Source of the DNA: Mangrovivirga cuniculi
Lineage (GTDB): Bacteria; Bacteroidota; Bacteroidia; Cytophagales; Cyclobacteriaceae
Length of the DNA: 64,000 nucleotides
Direction: 5' to 3'
Assembly (NCBI RefSeq): GCF_005166025.1
Contig: NZ_CP028923.1
Location: forward strand, 1,111,001-1,175,000
A model generated the notes under the pieces. That model was not told where the DNA came from, did not search any database, and saw nothing but the letters and a program-made list of their open reading frames with translations. The translations under genes were made by a program, and so were the position numbers. Positions within the stretch are counted from its first letter, which is position 1, and each line of letters starts with the position of its first letter. Shown here in pieces: positions 36,210 to 45,445 of the stretch.

Positions 36210-36803
36210 TTATTTATCATGTGTGATTTTAATATCCGGCATCTTTTTCCCATAGGTACTAAGTCCGTCTAAAGCATTTTTCATGGATATTGGATGGAGT
36301 TCAAAACCTTTTTTTTTAAAAAACCTGAGTTCACCCGCATCCATCCTCGGAGCGTCCGGAACAAAGACTGAATAGTAATTTTGATCTGAATCATCAGTAA
36401 TAAACGCGATCCGATAAAAGTTATCTTCTCTTAATAAAATTGCTTGCCAGGGTTCTTTAATTGTATCGTCTTCAGAAATAAATCTAAATTTGATAATTTG
36501 CAGAAAGGGGAATACTCTTAATAAGAAGCTTTCGGTACCAGAACCCCAGCTTTTTAATAAGCCTATCTTTATTAGATAGCCGGCTACATAAGAAATGATA
36601 AAAATGACGAGAATTAAGGATATAGTTGCTGCAATTGCAGCGCCAAACATGGAGTCAATACCTGTGATAGAAGTAAACCATTTTGCCAAAGGAGTAATTA
36701 GGCCTACTGTTTTACCTAAAATTATGATGATAACAGTTAATGGAATAAGAAAAAGTACTCCACCAAGGAGTACTTTTCTGGTTGTTTTCTTTACGATCTT
36801 CAT
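36210..36803 (-). CDS. DUF502 family inner-membrane protein
   Basis: 197 residues. Two strongly hydrophobic segments (about 14-36 and 49-73) are followed by a cytoplasmic beta-rich domain with the family strings AILLREDNFYRIAFITDD and YSVFVPDAPRMDAGELRFF. Function unknown. It is convergent with the GH5 gene, with no base between the two stop codons. Confidence 0.75.
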   Translation of the reverse strand: MKIVKKTTRKVLLGGVLFLIPLTVIIIILGKTVGLITPLAKWFTSITGIDSMFGAAIAATISLILVIFIISYVAGYLIKIGLLKSWGSGTESFLLRVFPFLQIIKFRFISEDDTIKEPWQAILLREDNFYRIAFITDDSDQNYYSVFVPDAPRMDAGELRFFKKKGFELHPISMKNALDGLSTYGKKMPDIKITHDK

Positions 36804-36886
36804 ATCCGCATTCTTATTGTCGTGGTAGCCATTTGTATTAAGTTAACAAATAACCCCTTTTTTGATAAGAATGAGACAGTTAATCG

Positions 36887-38671
36887 TTAATCTATGGACG
36901 AATTGACTTTTGAATCATGACCATTCAGTTCAGCCCCGTTAGAATGAGCATTATTGTCTAAATAATCAGTCAGATCAAAAGCAAACTTCATTACTTTCTC
37001 TGCCTGTCCTAATTCGTTTCTAAGTAGGGTATAGGCTCCGTATAAAATTACTTCATTTCCAAGTTTATCTATTCTTTCGAATTTTCCACTTTTCGTAATT
37101 CCATTGCCCAGGTCTTTCCAGAATTGCTCATATTCAACTGAATTGCCCATTTCATCTTTTACGAAAATTCTGTGGTGTTTCCCCTCGATTTCATGAGGAT
37201 CATATTTCATTAATTGACAAAAAGCATCATTTGCATTTATAATAGTGCCATCGGTGGTGAATTCAATCATTCCAATATTACTGTTTCCGATTGCCATTAA
37301 TTGTTCTTCAGCCATAGTTGATTTACGAGTCATTTCTTCCTGTGTGGCTTGAAGTTCCTCCATATTTTGCCTCATTTCTTCTTCTTGAGCCCTCAACTCT
37401 TCTGTTTGTTGTTGAGAAACCTGAAGTAGTTCATTAGTTTTTTTAGTCAACTGTGAAGTACTTATTGATGAAGCAATCGTTTCACTTACTCTATCAAGAA
37501 ATTTATGATGTTTAGATCTAAATTCATTTAAGGTGGCAATCTCGAGAATTCCGACTATTTCCTGGTCGGTCTTGATTGGCATTATAATGATTTCTCGTGG
37601 TTCTGCAGATCCAAGTCCTGAAGTTATTTTTACATAGTTTTCAGGGATTTCTTTCAAATGAATTTTTTCCTTCTCCAGGAAGCATTGTCCTGCCAGGCCT
37701 TCACCAATTTTGATTTTTTTATCGACATACTTTTTCCTGTCATAGGCATAACACCCGGTTAATTCAAGATCTTCTTCTGTTTCCATGTCAAGAATAAATA
37801 AAGCTGACTGGTTAGCTTCCATATAATTAACCATAAATGAAACAATCAGATCTGATAATTCTTCAACATTATTAATCTTTGATCTAACTATATCGCTGAC
37901 TTTAGCGATTCCTTCTGTAATATATTTTTCTTCTCTTTCCCTTTTAGAGCTTTCACTGATGTTATCTCTCATATTAAGAAGAGCCGTAGCCAGAACATCA
38001 TCTTCATCCCCCTTAAATTCGATATCTATATTACCATCGGCTATTTCGTTAGCAAAATTTATACTTTTCTGAACACTTTTATCTTTCCTCTGCAATTCAA
38101 GTATGTTGTCGGCATTATCCTTTGTTGTTTTTTCAAGATTATTGGCATAAACAGCCGCTATAATAATTCCCACAGCATATAATCCGGCATGGAATAGAAA
38201 AGTCTGAAAATCCATGTAGTCCAGCTGGGTGAAATATATCTGCTTGTAAGATTCAATGTTCTCTGTACTTCCCAGATATTGTATATAAGCAAAGGAAGAA
38301 TGGTGAATGACTACAAATAGAAACTGAGGAATAAATGCATATTTATTTTGATAGGCTATCAAAACTATTATTGCAATGAATGCAGTAAAGTGCATTTCAA
38401 ACAATCCGTGCATTTGATAGATAAACTGAGCCATGAATATTCCGGCTACCAAACTACCAATATATTGATTTAGCCTTGTTTCCTTGAAGAATATTTTGGA
38501 ACTATAGTACATCATCAGATTTATCAGTCCAACTCCAAATCCTACCAGGTAAGTGTCATATATAAAGGCCAGGCCAACACCGAAAATAAAATAACCGATT
38601 AGTAGCGTTTCTAATACGTAATTAGACTGCTTATATATTCGTTCAAAAAATGGTTTATATTTAGTTTGCAT
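36887..38671 (-). CDS. membrane GAF/PAS receptor without an output domain
   Basis: 594 residues. About six membrane spans (20-190) carry the histidine pattern MHGLFEMHF ... VIHHSSFAY, known from the membrane-embedded input domains of some chemotaxis receptors. A HAMP-like linker, a GAF domain (about 255-400), a long coiled coil (EELRAQEEEMRQNMEELQAT) and a PAS domain (about 455-575) follow. There is no kinase, cyclase, GGDEF or methyl-accepting hairpin. It may signal by protein contact. It lies 11 bases downstream of a thioredoxin-like gene, so redox input is possible. Confidence 0.75.
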   Translation of the reverse strand: MQTKYKPFFERIYKQSNYVLETLLIGYFIFGVGLAFIYDTYLVGFGVGLINLMMYYSSKIFFKETRLNQYIGSLVAGIFMAQFIYQMHGLFEMHFTAFIAIIVLIAYQNKYAFIPQFLFVVIHHSSFAYIQYLGSTENIESYKQIYFTQLDYMDFQTFLFHAGLYAVGIIIAAVYANNLEKTTKDNADNILELQRKDKSVQKSINFANEIADGNIDIEFKGDEDDVLATALLNMRDNISESSKREREEKYITEGIAKVSDIVRSKINNVEELSDLIVSFMVNYMEANQSALFILDMETEEDLELTGCYAYDRKKYVDKKIKIGEGLAGQCFLEKEKIHLKEIPENYVKITSGLGSAEPREIIIMPIKTDQEIVGILEIATLNEFRSKHHKFLDRVSETIASSISTSQLTKKTNELLQVSQQQTEELRAQEEEMRQNMEELQATQEEMTRKSTMAEEQLMAIGNSNIGMIEFTTDGTIINANDAFCQLMKYDPHEIEGKHHRIFVKDEMGNSVEYEQFWKDLGNGITKSGKFERIDKLGNEVILYGAYTLLRNELGQAEKVMKFAFDLTDYLDNNAHSNGAELNGHDSKVNSSID

Positions 38672-38682
38672 ATTTTTTCAGG

Positions 38683-39276
38683 TTAATTCTCGTTTGAAGG
38701 GAGTTCACATCCATAGGATATATAAGCCAATTCCGGAAAATGTGGAGGCTTCTTATTTGTTAGCATGGCTTCAACTGCTAATTCTGCAAAGCGAGTGTTT
38801 TTTGAAGTACAAAAGCGAGCCTTATTGTAATTACCTTTATAAAATACTCTTCCGTTTTCGACAATTACAGCTTGAGGGGTGCTGTATACACCTAGTTCAT
38901 TAGCTATTTTGCCATCCTTATCAATAATGGTTTCTATACCCAGATCATATTTTTTTTTAAATTCCTGTAGTTTATTTGATTGTTCTTCCTCTATAACAGC
39001 TATAAATTTTACAGAATCTTCGTTTTTTCTCACAATGCGTTTAAACTCCTTAATATTAAAGCGCGAGCACGGGCATTCGCTGTTATAAAAATGAAAATAC
39101 ACTCTATTACCAGTACCTGCCAGATCAAGTTTTACAGAATCTCCCTGTTCAACCATCTTTAGATCGATTGGCTTTGGTGTAGGTAATAAAAATCTATATT
39201 CCTGTCTGTAAAAAATAATCGCTATGACTGTGAGCGAAAAAGTCAGCCATAAAGCAAAAAATAACTTCTTCTTCAT
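38683..39276 (-). CDS. membrane-anchored thioredoxin-like protein with CxC motif
   Basis: 197 residues. An N-terminal span (LFFALWLTFSLTVIAIIFY) anchors a periplasmic thioredoxin fold, with active site region NSECPCSRFN in place of WCxxC, and the cis-proline as VYSTPQAVIV. Two more cysteines (RFCTSK and YGCEL) may pair. Similar CPC proteins are known beside envelope redox systems. It has an unusually good ribosome site for this phylum, AAAGGAGAG at 39281-39290, and is transcribed with the receptor gene 11 bases downstream. Confidence 0.7.
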   Translation of the reverse strand: MKKKLFFALWLTFSLTVIAIIFYRQEYRFLLPTPKPIDLKMVEQGDSVKLDLAGTGNRVYFHFYNSECPCSRFNIKEFKRIVRKNEDSVKFIAVIEEEQSNKLQEFKKKYDLGIETIIDKDGKIANELGVYSTPQAVIVENGRVFYKGNYNKARFCTSKNTRFAELAVEAMLTNKKPPHFPELAYISYGCELPSNEN

Positions 39277-39647
39277 TTCATCTCTCCTTTATGATGAATA
39301 ATTTTAAATACTTAAAAGTAAACACAATTGACTTTGTGAATGTTTATGACATGTAATGACATAAGTTGGGTTGAGTGATTATTGTAGAATATCTTTAAAT
39401 CATTATTAAAAATCATCTATTAATTTACGATAGCTATAAACACCTTTAAAAGTTAAATTTATATTGGATAATTACTTTTCAGATGGATCAACTTGTTATA
39501 AATGTACATTGTGCTTAAAAAATCAATATTTTGGTTTAAAAAAGGCCTTAACTTTTTTGAATATTTACCTGCTCAAACTACCAAATAATAGAATTTTTAA
39601 TTGGAGTAATGTTTTGGTAGGAATTCAAAATAATTTAATTGAGAGAA
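39277..39647. other. 371-base non-coding gap
   Basis: No supported gene. It contains the upstream region of the thioredoxin-like gene, including the direct repeat ATGACAT-GTA-ATGACAT at 39346-39362 (10-base period). It also holds the 3' side of the small minus-strand gene group. A plus-strand frame of 72 codons here starts with TTG and has no protein-like features. Confidence 0.5.
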
Positions 39648-39926
39648 TTAAATTTTCAGGAAAGCATTCAATAAAAATTTGATTAAGCGGAAAAATTTAA
39701 TTTGATAAAACCTTCCATTTTTAAGACTTACCAGAGACTTATTGTTCCAGTGGATATTTATCGGATTTGTGAATTTGCAATGATTCCGATATTTGAAAAA
39801 TAACCTTAGGGGCAATTTTGAATGAGGGTTTCCGATAATGTTACAATAAACTTCATTGCCTTTGCTTTTAAGTTTAATAACATCTCCGGAAAAATTTAAT
39901 AAAAGGTCACAATTTTTAATTGTCAT
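39648..39926 (-). CDS. small protein of unknown function, overlaps the gene before it
   Basis: 92 residues, basic, with regular strands (NCDLLLNFSGDVIKLKSKGN, EVYCNIIGNP) and an aromatic C-terminus. Its ATG lies inside the last codons of the 39916-40116 gene (11-base overlap), as in coupled genes, which supports it being real. No family recognised. Confidence 0.5.
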   Translation of the reverse strand: MTIKNCDLLLNFSGDVIKLKSKGNEVYCNIIGNPHSKLPLRLFFKYRNHCKFTNPINIHWNNKSLVSLKNGRFYQIKFFRLIKFLLNAFLKI

Positions 39927-40116
39927 TTTCTTTAGTTGAGATGATCAATTTACCATTGAATTCCCAATTAGTCTTCTCTTCTGATCCAACCTCGGTAGGA
40001 ACATCGATTTTAAAATTTTTAAAATCGTAGGTTATTTCAGCGTTTCTGCCAGTTAGCTTATCATAAAGACCACCTGCTAGTTCTGGCCAGCTTTGAATAT
40101 TTGTGTTTTGAGCCAT
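39916..40116 (-). CDS. small cytoplasmic protein of unknown function
   Basis: 66 residues starting MAQNTNIQSWPELAGGLYDK. It has a helix-strand-strand pattern and no signal peptide. It looks like the small Bacteroidota proteins in which WPELAGGLYDKLTGRN is the conserved part. It is the middle member of a minus-strand trio (40156, 39916, 39648), 39 bases after the first and overlapping the last. Confidence 0.6.
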   Translation of the reverse strand: MAQNTNIQSWPELAGGLYDKLTGRNAEITYDFKNFKIDVPTEVGSEEKTNWEFNGKLIISTKENDN

Positions 40117-40155
40117 AATTAATTATTTGATTTATAATTCAACATTCGATTAATT

Positions 40156-40566
40156 CTAAAATACAAGGTAATTCACTACTCCAAGTACCCAAATAAGTGT
40201 CCAGCAGATAGTTCTGACAAGATTCACTTTAATAAGTCTTGATCCAACACTTCTTACATCACCTGATTCAGTCATTTTATTATGCAATGGAACTGCTGAA
40301 AAGAAGGTGTTTGCCCAAACAACTAAAACCATAGCCAGGCAAACTAAATTGATAATGTTTGGATCTCTGAAAACGAAATACACAATTATACCTAATTGCG
40401 TAATCATTAACGGAGCTACTAGTGCGGTTATTCTGGCTACATATTTACTGTGCCAGGTGCTGACCTCATTTTGACTCATATACTTAAACCCAGGATAAAC
40501 AATAATCTGGGTTAACCAGATGAGAATAAAAAGGCCGAAATCAATAATCATTCTAACGATTTCCAT
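40156..40566 (-). CDS. four-span inner-membrane protein of unknown function
   Basis: 136 residues with about four hydrophobic segments (residues 6-25, 45-65, 72-95, 115-135) and little soluble sequence. The motif WHSKYVARIT and the central HNKMTESGD are the polar parts. No firm family. It is divergent from the hydrolase gene at 40606 (39-base spacer). Confidence 0.65.
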   Translation of the reverse strand: MEIVRMIIDFGLFILIWLTQIIVYPGFKYMSQNEVSTWHSKYVARITALVAPLMITQLGIIVYFVFRDPNIINLVCLAMVLVVWANTFFSAVPLHNKMTESGDVRSVGSRLIKVNLVRTICWTLIWVLGVVNYLVF

Positions 40567-40605
40567 GTCATCTAAACTTTATATCATTCATTATGTTTCG
40601 TAAAT

Positions 40606-41406
40606 ATGTTAAATTTTAGAACTGCTAATAATCCAAATAGTTCGACCTGGGTAGTATTTTTACATGGGGCAGGAGGGAATATGGACACCTGGAAATATCA
40701 ATGGGAGGCTATTGAGCCTCATTTTAATTTGCTGGCAGTAGATCTAAGAGATCATGGAAAAAGTAAAAATATAAGCCCCGAAAAAGACTCTTACGATTTT
40801 GCATTAATAGCCACTGATATTCTGGAAGTGATAGATCATTTGAAAATCAAAAGTGCTTTTTTTGTGACTCTTTCTTTTGGTAGTGTTTTAATGCAGGATT
40901 TAAGTATGAGACGACCGGAGATGGTTAGTGGAGCAGTTCTGGCCGGAGCTATTTTTAAAGGAAATTTTTTAATCAAGGCATTTGTTCATTTGGCAAGGTT
41001 TTTCAATTTATTTCTAAGTTACAGTCAAATGTACAGCCTTTTCTCTTACTTGCTCATGCCTAAAAAAGAACATCAAAGATCAAGAAGAATTTACAAAATT
41101 CAGGCCACAAAAATAGGTTCAGATGAATACATGAAATGGCTTGGGCTTTATTCAACTTTCTTTTCAACCCTGGAAAAATTTAGCGGGCAGAAAATACATT
41201 ATCCTACCCTGGTAATTATGGGGTCTGATGATTTCGTGTTTTTGAGTGCCGCACAAGAATTTACAGATAATCAGGAAAATGCTAGTCTTAAAGTGATTTC
41301 AAATGCCGGCCATATTTGCAATATTGATCAGTACAACAAATTTAATGAGCTTTTAAAATCATTTCTGTTCTCACAAGAATTTATTAGTCAAAAAGCAGAT
41401 AGTTGA
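40606..41406 (+). CDS. alpha/beta hydrolase
   Basis: 266 residues. The fold is clear from FLHGAGGNMDTW (oxyanion region), DLRDHGKS, the nucleophile elbow TLSFGS, the acid GSDDFVF and the histidine NAGHICN. The elbow has Thr where the first Gly of GxSxG is usual. The substrate is unknown; no signal peptide. It stands alone on the plus strand before the porin gene. Confidence 0.8.
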   Translation: MLNFRTANNPNSSTWVVFLHGAGGNMDTWKYQWEAIEPHFNLLAVDLRDHGKSKNISPEKDSYDFALIATDILEVIDHLKIKSAFFVTLSFGSVLMQDLSMRRPEMVSGAVLAGAIFKGNFLIKAFVHLARFFNLFLSYSQMYSLFSYLLMPKKEHQRSRRIYKIQATKIGSDEYMKWLGLYSTFFSTLEKFSGQKIHYPTLVIMGSDDFVFLSAAQEFTDNQENASLKVISNAGHICNIDQYNKFNELLKSFLFSQEFISQKADS

Positions 41407-41464
41407 TTAAACGGTTTTGAGTATATTTTTATAAATTATATACTTAACTCACGACCACATTGAT

Positions 41465-42910
41465 TTGCTGAATCTACGAATTTTATTCATCGCATTTTTG
41501 AACCTGTATTCTATAGATGTTTCTTCGCAAAGCTCTATCATGTATCAGGATATCAAAAAATCTGATTGGTTTACTATAGCAGGAGGATCTTATGGAAGAA
41601 TCGGAATTGGCTGGACCCCTGATATTTCATCTGTAAGTGGTAGAAGGCTTAATTTAAGCAGAATGGGAAGTATTGGAGGCCGGATGGAAGAACAGGATTA
41701 CCTGGAAATCGGTCTCGCTTTTAAAATGGAACCATTTAAACAGACCAGGGATTCCATAGAGATAAATGTTCAACTGAGAGCAGCTGTCTTTACTCGTGGA
41801 GCGGCTTATTTTGGTAGTAGCAGCACTTCAGGTTTTAATGGATTGACACTCGTTTTGCCGGAATTATATGTTGAAGGCAAAAATGTGTTTACCAAAGACC
41901 TCAATATCTGGGTGGGTAATCGTTTTTACAGGGGCAATGATGTTCACATGGCAGATTATTTTTATTTCAATGATCATTCAGGGCAGGGGGCCGGAATTGA
42001 ATATAAAAAATCGCGATTCAATGTTATTTTCGTTTCTTCCTCGGATACAACTTCTACAGTCCCTCCATATTTTTATTTGAATTATTTTACTGGTACCCCA
42101 AGTCTGGAGATCAGAAATCGAATTGTGTATGCTTTAGAACAAGATCTGCAACTAGGAAAGCATTCATTAATTACCTTTTTAGGGGAATATCACAGAATAG
42201 GAGATCCTTCGGACAATCCTGCTGTTCAGGGCTCATTAGAATCTTTCCCGGGAGATTATGGATGGGTTATCGGAGCAAAGTATCAACATAATGTGCTTCC
42301 ATACGAATTTCTAAGAGATGGATCTTTTAATCAATTTGCCATTAGATATGGTAGCGGAATTGCAAACGGAGGCGATGGTGGTAGCTCAAGAACATGGGAG
42401 ACATTTGGAGCCGTTGATACTACTAATTTTCAATTTCGGAATGCTTATTCCTGGCATATAGTTAATCATTTCCTGCTTGATTTTTCTGATAAATTTAGCT
42501 TAAATGGCTATGGTATTTTTAACTATAACCAGGGAGCAGCAAAAACAAAAGGCGAAGCAGAAACATATCTGGGAAAGGAAGTATTTAACAGAAAAAAAGA
42601 TCTTACTTTCGGGCTAAAGGGTGTTAATTATATCACTGACATTTTTCACTGGCAAACTGAGATCCATTATAGTCAACGTCAGCAAGGGACATCCTCATGG
42701 TACCGGGTAACAAAACTAAGTTTTGTACCCACGATCGCACTTAGAGGTCAAAGGTCTGTATGGTCAAGACCACATATCAGGTTTATATATTCTATTGCCA
42801 GATTTAACCAGGCAGCACAGCAGGATCAGTTCTCCCCATTTCTTCAATTAACAGGGCCCAAAGAATGGGGACATTTCTTTGGTGTCAGAGCAGAGTGGTG
42901 GACCTGGTAG
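41465..42910 (+). CDS. LamB-like sugar porin
   Basis: 481 residues from a TTG start, chosen because no ATG precedes the signal peptide (ILFIAFLNLYSIDVSSQ). The strands and loops match the maltoporin family: WVGNRFYRGNDVHMADYFYF, SGQGAGIEY, YSWHIVNHFLLDFSDKFSL, GLKGVNYITD, ending FGVRAEWWTW with a C-terminal aromatic residue. It should form an outer-membrane trimer for sugar or oligosaccharide uptake. Such porins are less usual in Bacteroidota, where SusCD systems dominate. No sugar-use genes are adjacent. Confidence 0.8.
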   Translation: MLNLRILFIAFLNLYSIDVSSQSSIMYQDIKKSDWFTIAGGSYGRIGIGWTPDISSVSGRRLNLSRMGSIGGRMEEQDYLEIGLAFKMEPFKQTRDSIEINVQLRAAVFTRGAAYFGSSSTSGFNGLTLVLPELYVEGKNVFTKDLNIWVGNRFYRGNDVHMADYFYFNDHSGQGAGIEYKKSRFNVIFVSSSDTTSTVPPYFYLNYFTGTPSLEIRNRIVYALEQDLQLGKHSLITFLGEYHRIGDPSDNPAVQGSLESFPGDYGWVIGAKYQHNVLPYEFLRDGSFNQFAIRYGSGIANGGDGGSSRTWETFGAVDTTNFQFRNAYSWHIVNHFLLDFSDKFSLNGYGIFNYNQGAAKTKGEAETYLGKEVFNRKKDLTFGLKGVNYITDIFHWQTEIHYSQRQQGTSSWYRVTKLSFVPTIALRGQRSVWSRPHIRFIYSIARFNQAAQQDQFSPFLQLTGPKEWGHFFGVRAEWWTW

Positions 42911-43021
42911 GTCTTATTAATTATTAAAATATCAATAATTTATCGTCAATTAAGAAAATTTATTATTTTGTAATAGAAAAAGTCAGTTGAAATTAATTGT
43001 TTCTACAATAGTTCAGTCTAA

Positions 43022-45445
43022 ATGATCAGGTACGCAAGTTTTTTTATTATAACCTTATTTTTCAATCTTACCCTTCTTTCCCAGGATGAAGCAATAAGTG
43101 AAATTAGATCTAAAATTGAAGAAAGTTTTGATCATATTAATAACATAAAATCTCTTATAAAATCTGGTCCCGAAAGTAAAGATAGCCTTACATTATACTC
43201 AAACAGATTATTGGATATTCAGGATGGTCTTGTAAATGAGATTGATCGGTTAGATGAGATAGAAAAGGATTTTGAAAACAGATTAAGAGAGTTGGGCCCT
43301 GAACCAGCTGAAGGAGAAATGCCTGAAGCAAAAGTAATCTCTAAACTTAGGGACAGCCTGGAAACAAAGATTAGCAATACTGTTGAATTAAAGCAATCAG
43401 CAATACTGCTTAATGAGCAAATCAGCCAACTTTTAGTCGATATTGCCAAAAAAAAGAGCGATATATTCATCGACGCCCTGGGAAATAGAAGTAAGTCAAT
43501 TTTATCACCTGATTTGTGGGTTGAAGCATCCAGAGATTTTCCGGTAGTGGTAGATAAAATCGCTCACTTTTTTAATCAGTGGGCAGATAGCTTAAAAAAA
43601 GGCAAAAATTACAAAGCAACAATCATGATATTAATGACGGCTTTTATCTTGATTGTGATAGTCTTTTATCTAGTGTCAAAGAATAGCATTTGGAAACGAA
43701 TAGATGGATATTTTGAAAAGGGTGAAGAACTTTCTCTTATAAATAGAAAAAGGAGAGCAGCAGTTAAAAGTTTTTCTGACCTATTATTATTGACTTTTGC
43801 CTTTATTTTACTCTATTGGATAGGTAAAGAGTTTAATTTGATCACAGTTTATAATAAGCTCTTCTTTTTAAGATTATTTTTTGGAATTACAGCATCAGTT
43901 TTCTTTATAAAATACATTCGAAGTGCATTCTCTCCTTCCAATGATAAGTGGCGTATTGTTAATTGTAATAATGAATACGCCCGACAAATTGTATTAATCG
44001 GCTCTGCAATATTTATTTTATTCATTTTTGAAAGAATCCCGACTACTGCTATTGAATTGGTTCACGAAATAGGGGAGGACCTTATACATGTAATTTCAGG
44101 ATCACTGGGCATTGTAATACTTGTTCTTATTTTTATGCTTACCAGGAAAAAGATATGGATCAATACTATTAAAGATTCATCTGAAGAAGATTCACATGGG
44201 CATTTAAAAATACGATATGAACTTTTGAGGAAGGGGTTCAGGTTTGCCACTATTATTTTGATATTAGCCATTTTACTGGGATATATTAGATTCAGTGCAT
44301 TTATGGTGGACCGGTTTGTGCTACTTTCTTTTTTCGTGGCGTTTGTAATATCTCTTCGGCATTTAATGATTTGGGGAATCTATAGTCTCCAAAAAGGAGA
44401 AGAAGACACTAATCATTCTGATATAGATAGTGAAGATCAAAAAGGGGACTCAGTTTATTTCTGGACACGAATAATTGTTGATATTTCGCTCCCGTTTTTA
44501 ATCCTGCCACTTTTATTAATATTATTGGGCTTTGATAAATTAAATATACAACGTATTTATTCATATTTTGAATCTGATATCCATATAGGAGCCGTATCAT
44601 TTTCAGTTACAAATTTATTATATGGTTTTTTGGTTTTTATTATAGCCATTGCTGTCGTCAGATGGATTTCAAAAATGTTTGAACGAAGAATATTAGGTTC
44701 ATCCCATTTTGACCCGGGTCTTCGAAATTCGATGATGACGTTAGCCAACTACGTCGGGATGTTAATAGCTGTAATTCTTGCTCTGTCAACAATAGGTATA
44801 GACTTTTCCAAGATAGCACTAATTGCAGGTGCACTTTCAGTAGGTATTGGTTTTGGCCTGCAAAGCATTGTATCTAATTTCGTTTCAGGGTTAATTCTTT
44901 TATTTGAAAGACCTATTAAAATCGGAGATTGGATCGTTGTGAATTCCGGGCAGGGATATGTTAAACATATTGGTGCCCGGGCCACCCAGGTTCAAACATT
45001 TGATCAGTCAACCATTGTAATTCCTAATTCTGAATTGATTTCAAATTCGCTTACTAACTGGTTTTATAATAACAGGAGAGGAAGAGTTATAGTACCGGTG
45101 GGTGTTGCCTATAGTTCAGATCCAGAAAAGGTAAAAAATATTTTGATTGAAGCGGCTTCGGAGCATCCGGCAGTTTTGAAAATACCACCGATAAGTGTTT
45201 ATTGGAGTGATTTTGCGGATAGTTCGTTAAATTTTGAAGTTAGAGCATTTATAAAAAATTATGATGATGTTTTATCGGTAAAGACTGATATCAGGTTTGC
45301 TATCTTTTCAAAGTTTAAAAAAGCTGGTATTACCATTCCGTTCCCTCAAAGAGATGTCAATTTTTTCCCGCAAGAAGATAAAGAGAGTAAAAATTCTTCT
45401 AAAATAACACCCCATAAAAGAACCAAAGGAACTAAAGGGGAATAA
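43022..45445 (+). CDS. large mechanosensitive ion channel, MscS/MscK type
   Basis: 807 residues with signal peptide (FFIITLFFNLTLLSQ). A periplasmic coiled-coil region (about 25-180) is followed by around ten membrane spans. The MscS pore helix and beta domain lie at about 590-700 (ALSVGIGFGLQSIVSNFVSG, LFERPIKIGDWIVV, and STIVIPNSELISN). The C-terminal tail is charged. It opens on hypo-osmotic shock to release solutes. The stop codon abuts the tail of the convergent frameshifted gene. Confidence 0.9.
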   Translation: MIRYASFFIITLFFNLTLLSQDEAISEIRSKIEESFDHINNIKSLIKSGPESKDSLTLYSNRLLDIQDGLVNEIDRLDEIEKDFENRLRELGPEPAEGEMPEAKVISKLRDSLETKISNTVELKQSAILLNEQISQLLVDIAKKKSDIFIDALGNRSKSILSPDLWVEASRDFPVVVDKIAHFFNQWADSLKKGKNYKATIMILMTAFILIVIVFYLVSKNSIWKRIDGYFEKGEELSLINRKRRAAVKSFSDLLLLTFAFILLYWIGKEFNLITVYNKLFFLRLFFGITASVFFIKYIRSAFSPSNDKWRIVNCNNEYARQIVLIGSAIFILFIFERIPTTAIELVHEIGEDLIHVISGSLGIVILVLIFMLTRKKIWINTIKDSSEEDSHGHLKIRYELLRKGFRFATIILILAILLGYIRFSAFMVDRFVLLSFFVAFVISLRHLMIWGIYSLQKGEEDTNHSDIDSEDQKGDSVYFWTRIIVDISLPFLILPLLLILLGFDKLNIQRIYSYFESDIHIGAVSFSVTNLLYGFLVFIIAIAVVRWISKMFERRILGSSHFDPGLRNSMMTLANYVGMLIAVILALSTIGIDFSKIALIAGALSVGIGFGLQSIVSNFVSGLILLFERPIKIGDWIVVNSGQGYVKHIGARATQVQTFDQSTIVIPNSELISNSLTNWFYNNRRGRVIVPVGVAYSSDPEKVKNILIEAASEHPAVLKIPPISVYWSDFADSSLNFEVRAFIKNYDDVLSVKTDIRFAIFSKFKKAGITIPFPQRDVNFFPQEDKESKNSSKITPHKRTKGTKGE

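Noticed and set aside
39464..39682. Plus-strand frame of 72 codons
   Set aside because: TTG start, low-complexity composition, and it overlaps the end of the supported minus-strand gene.
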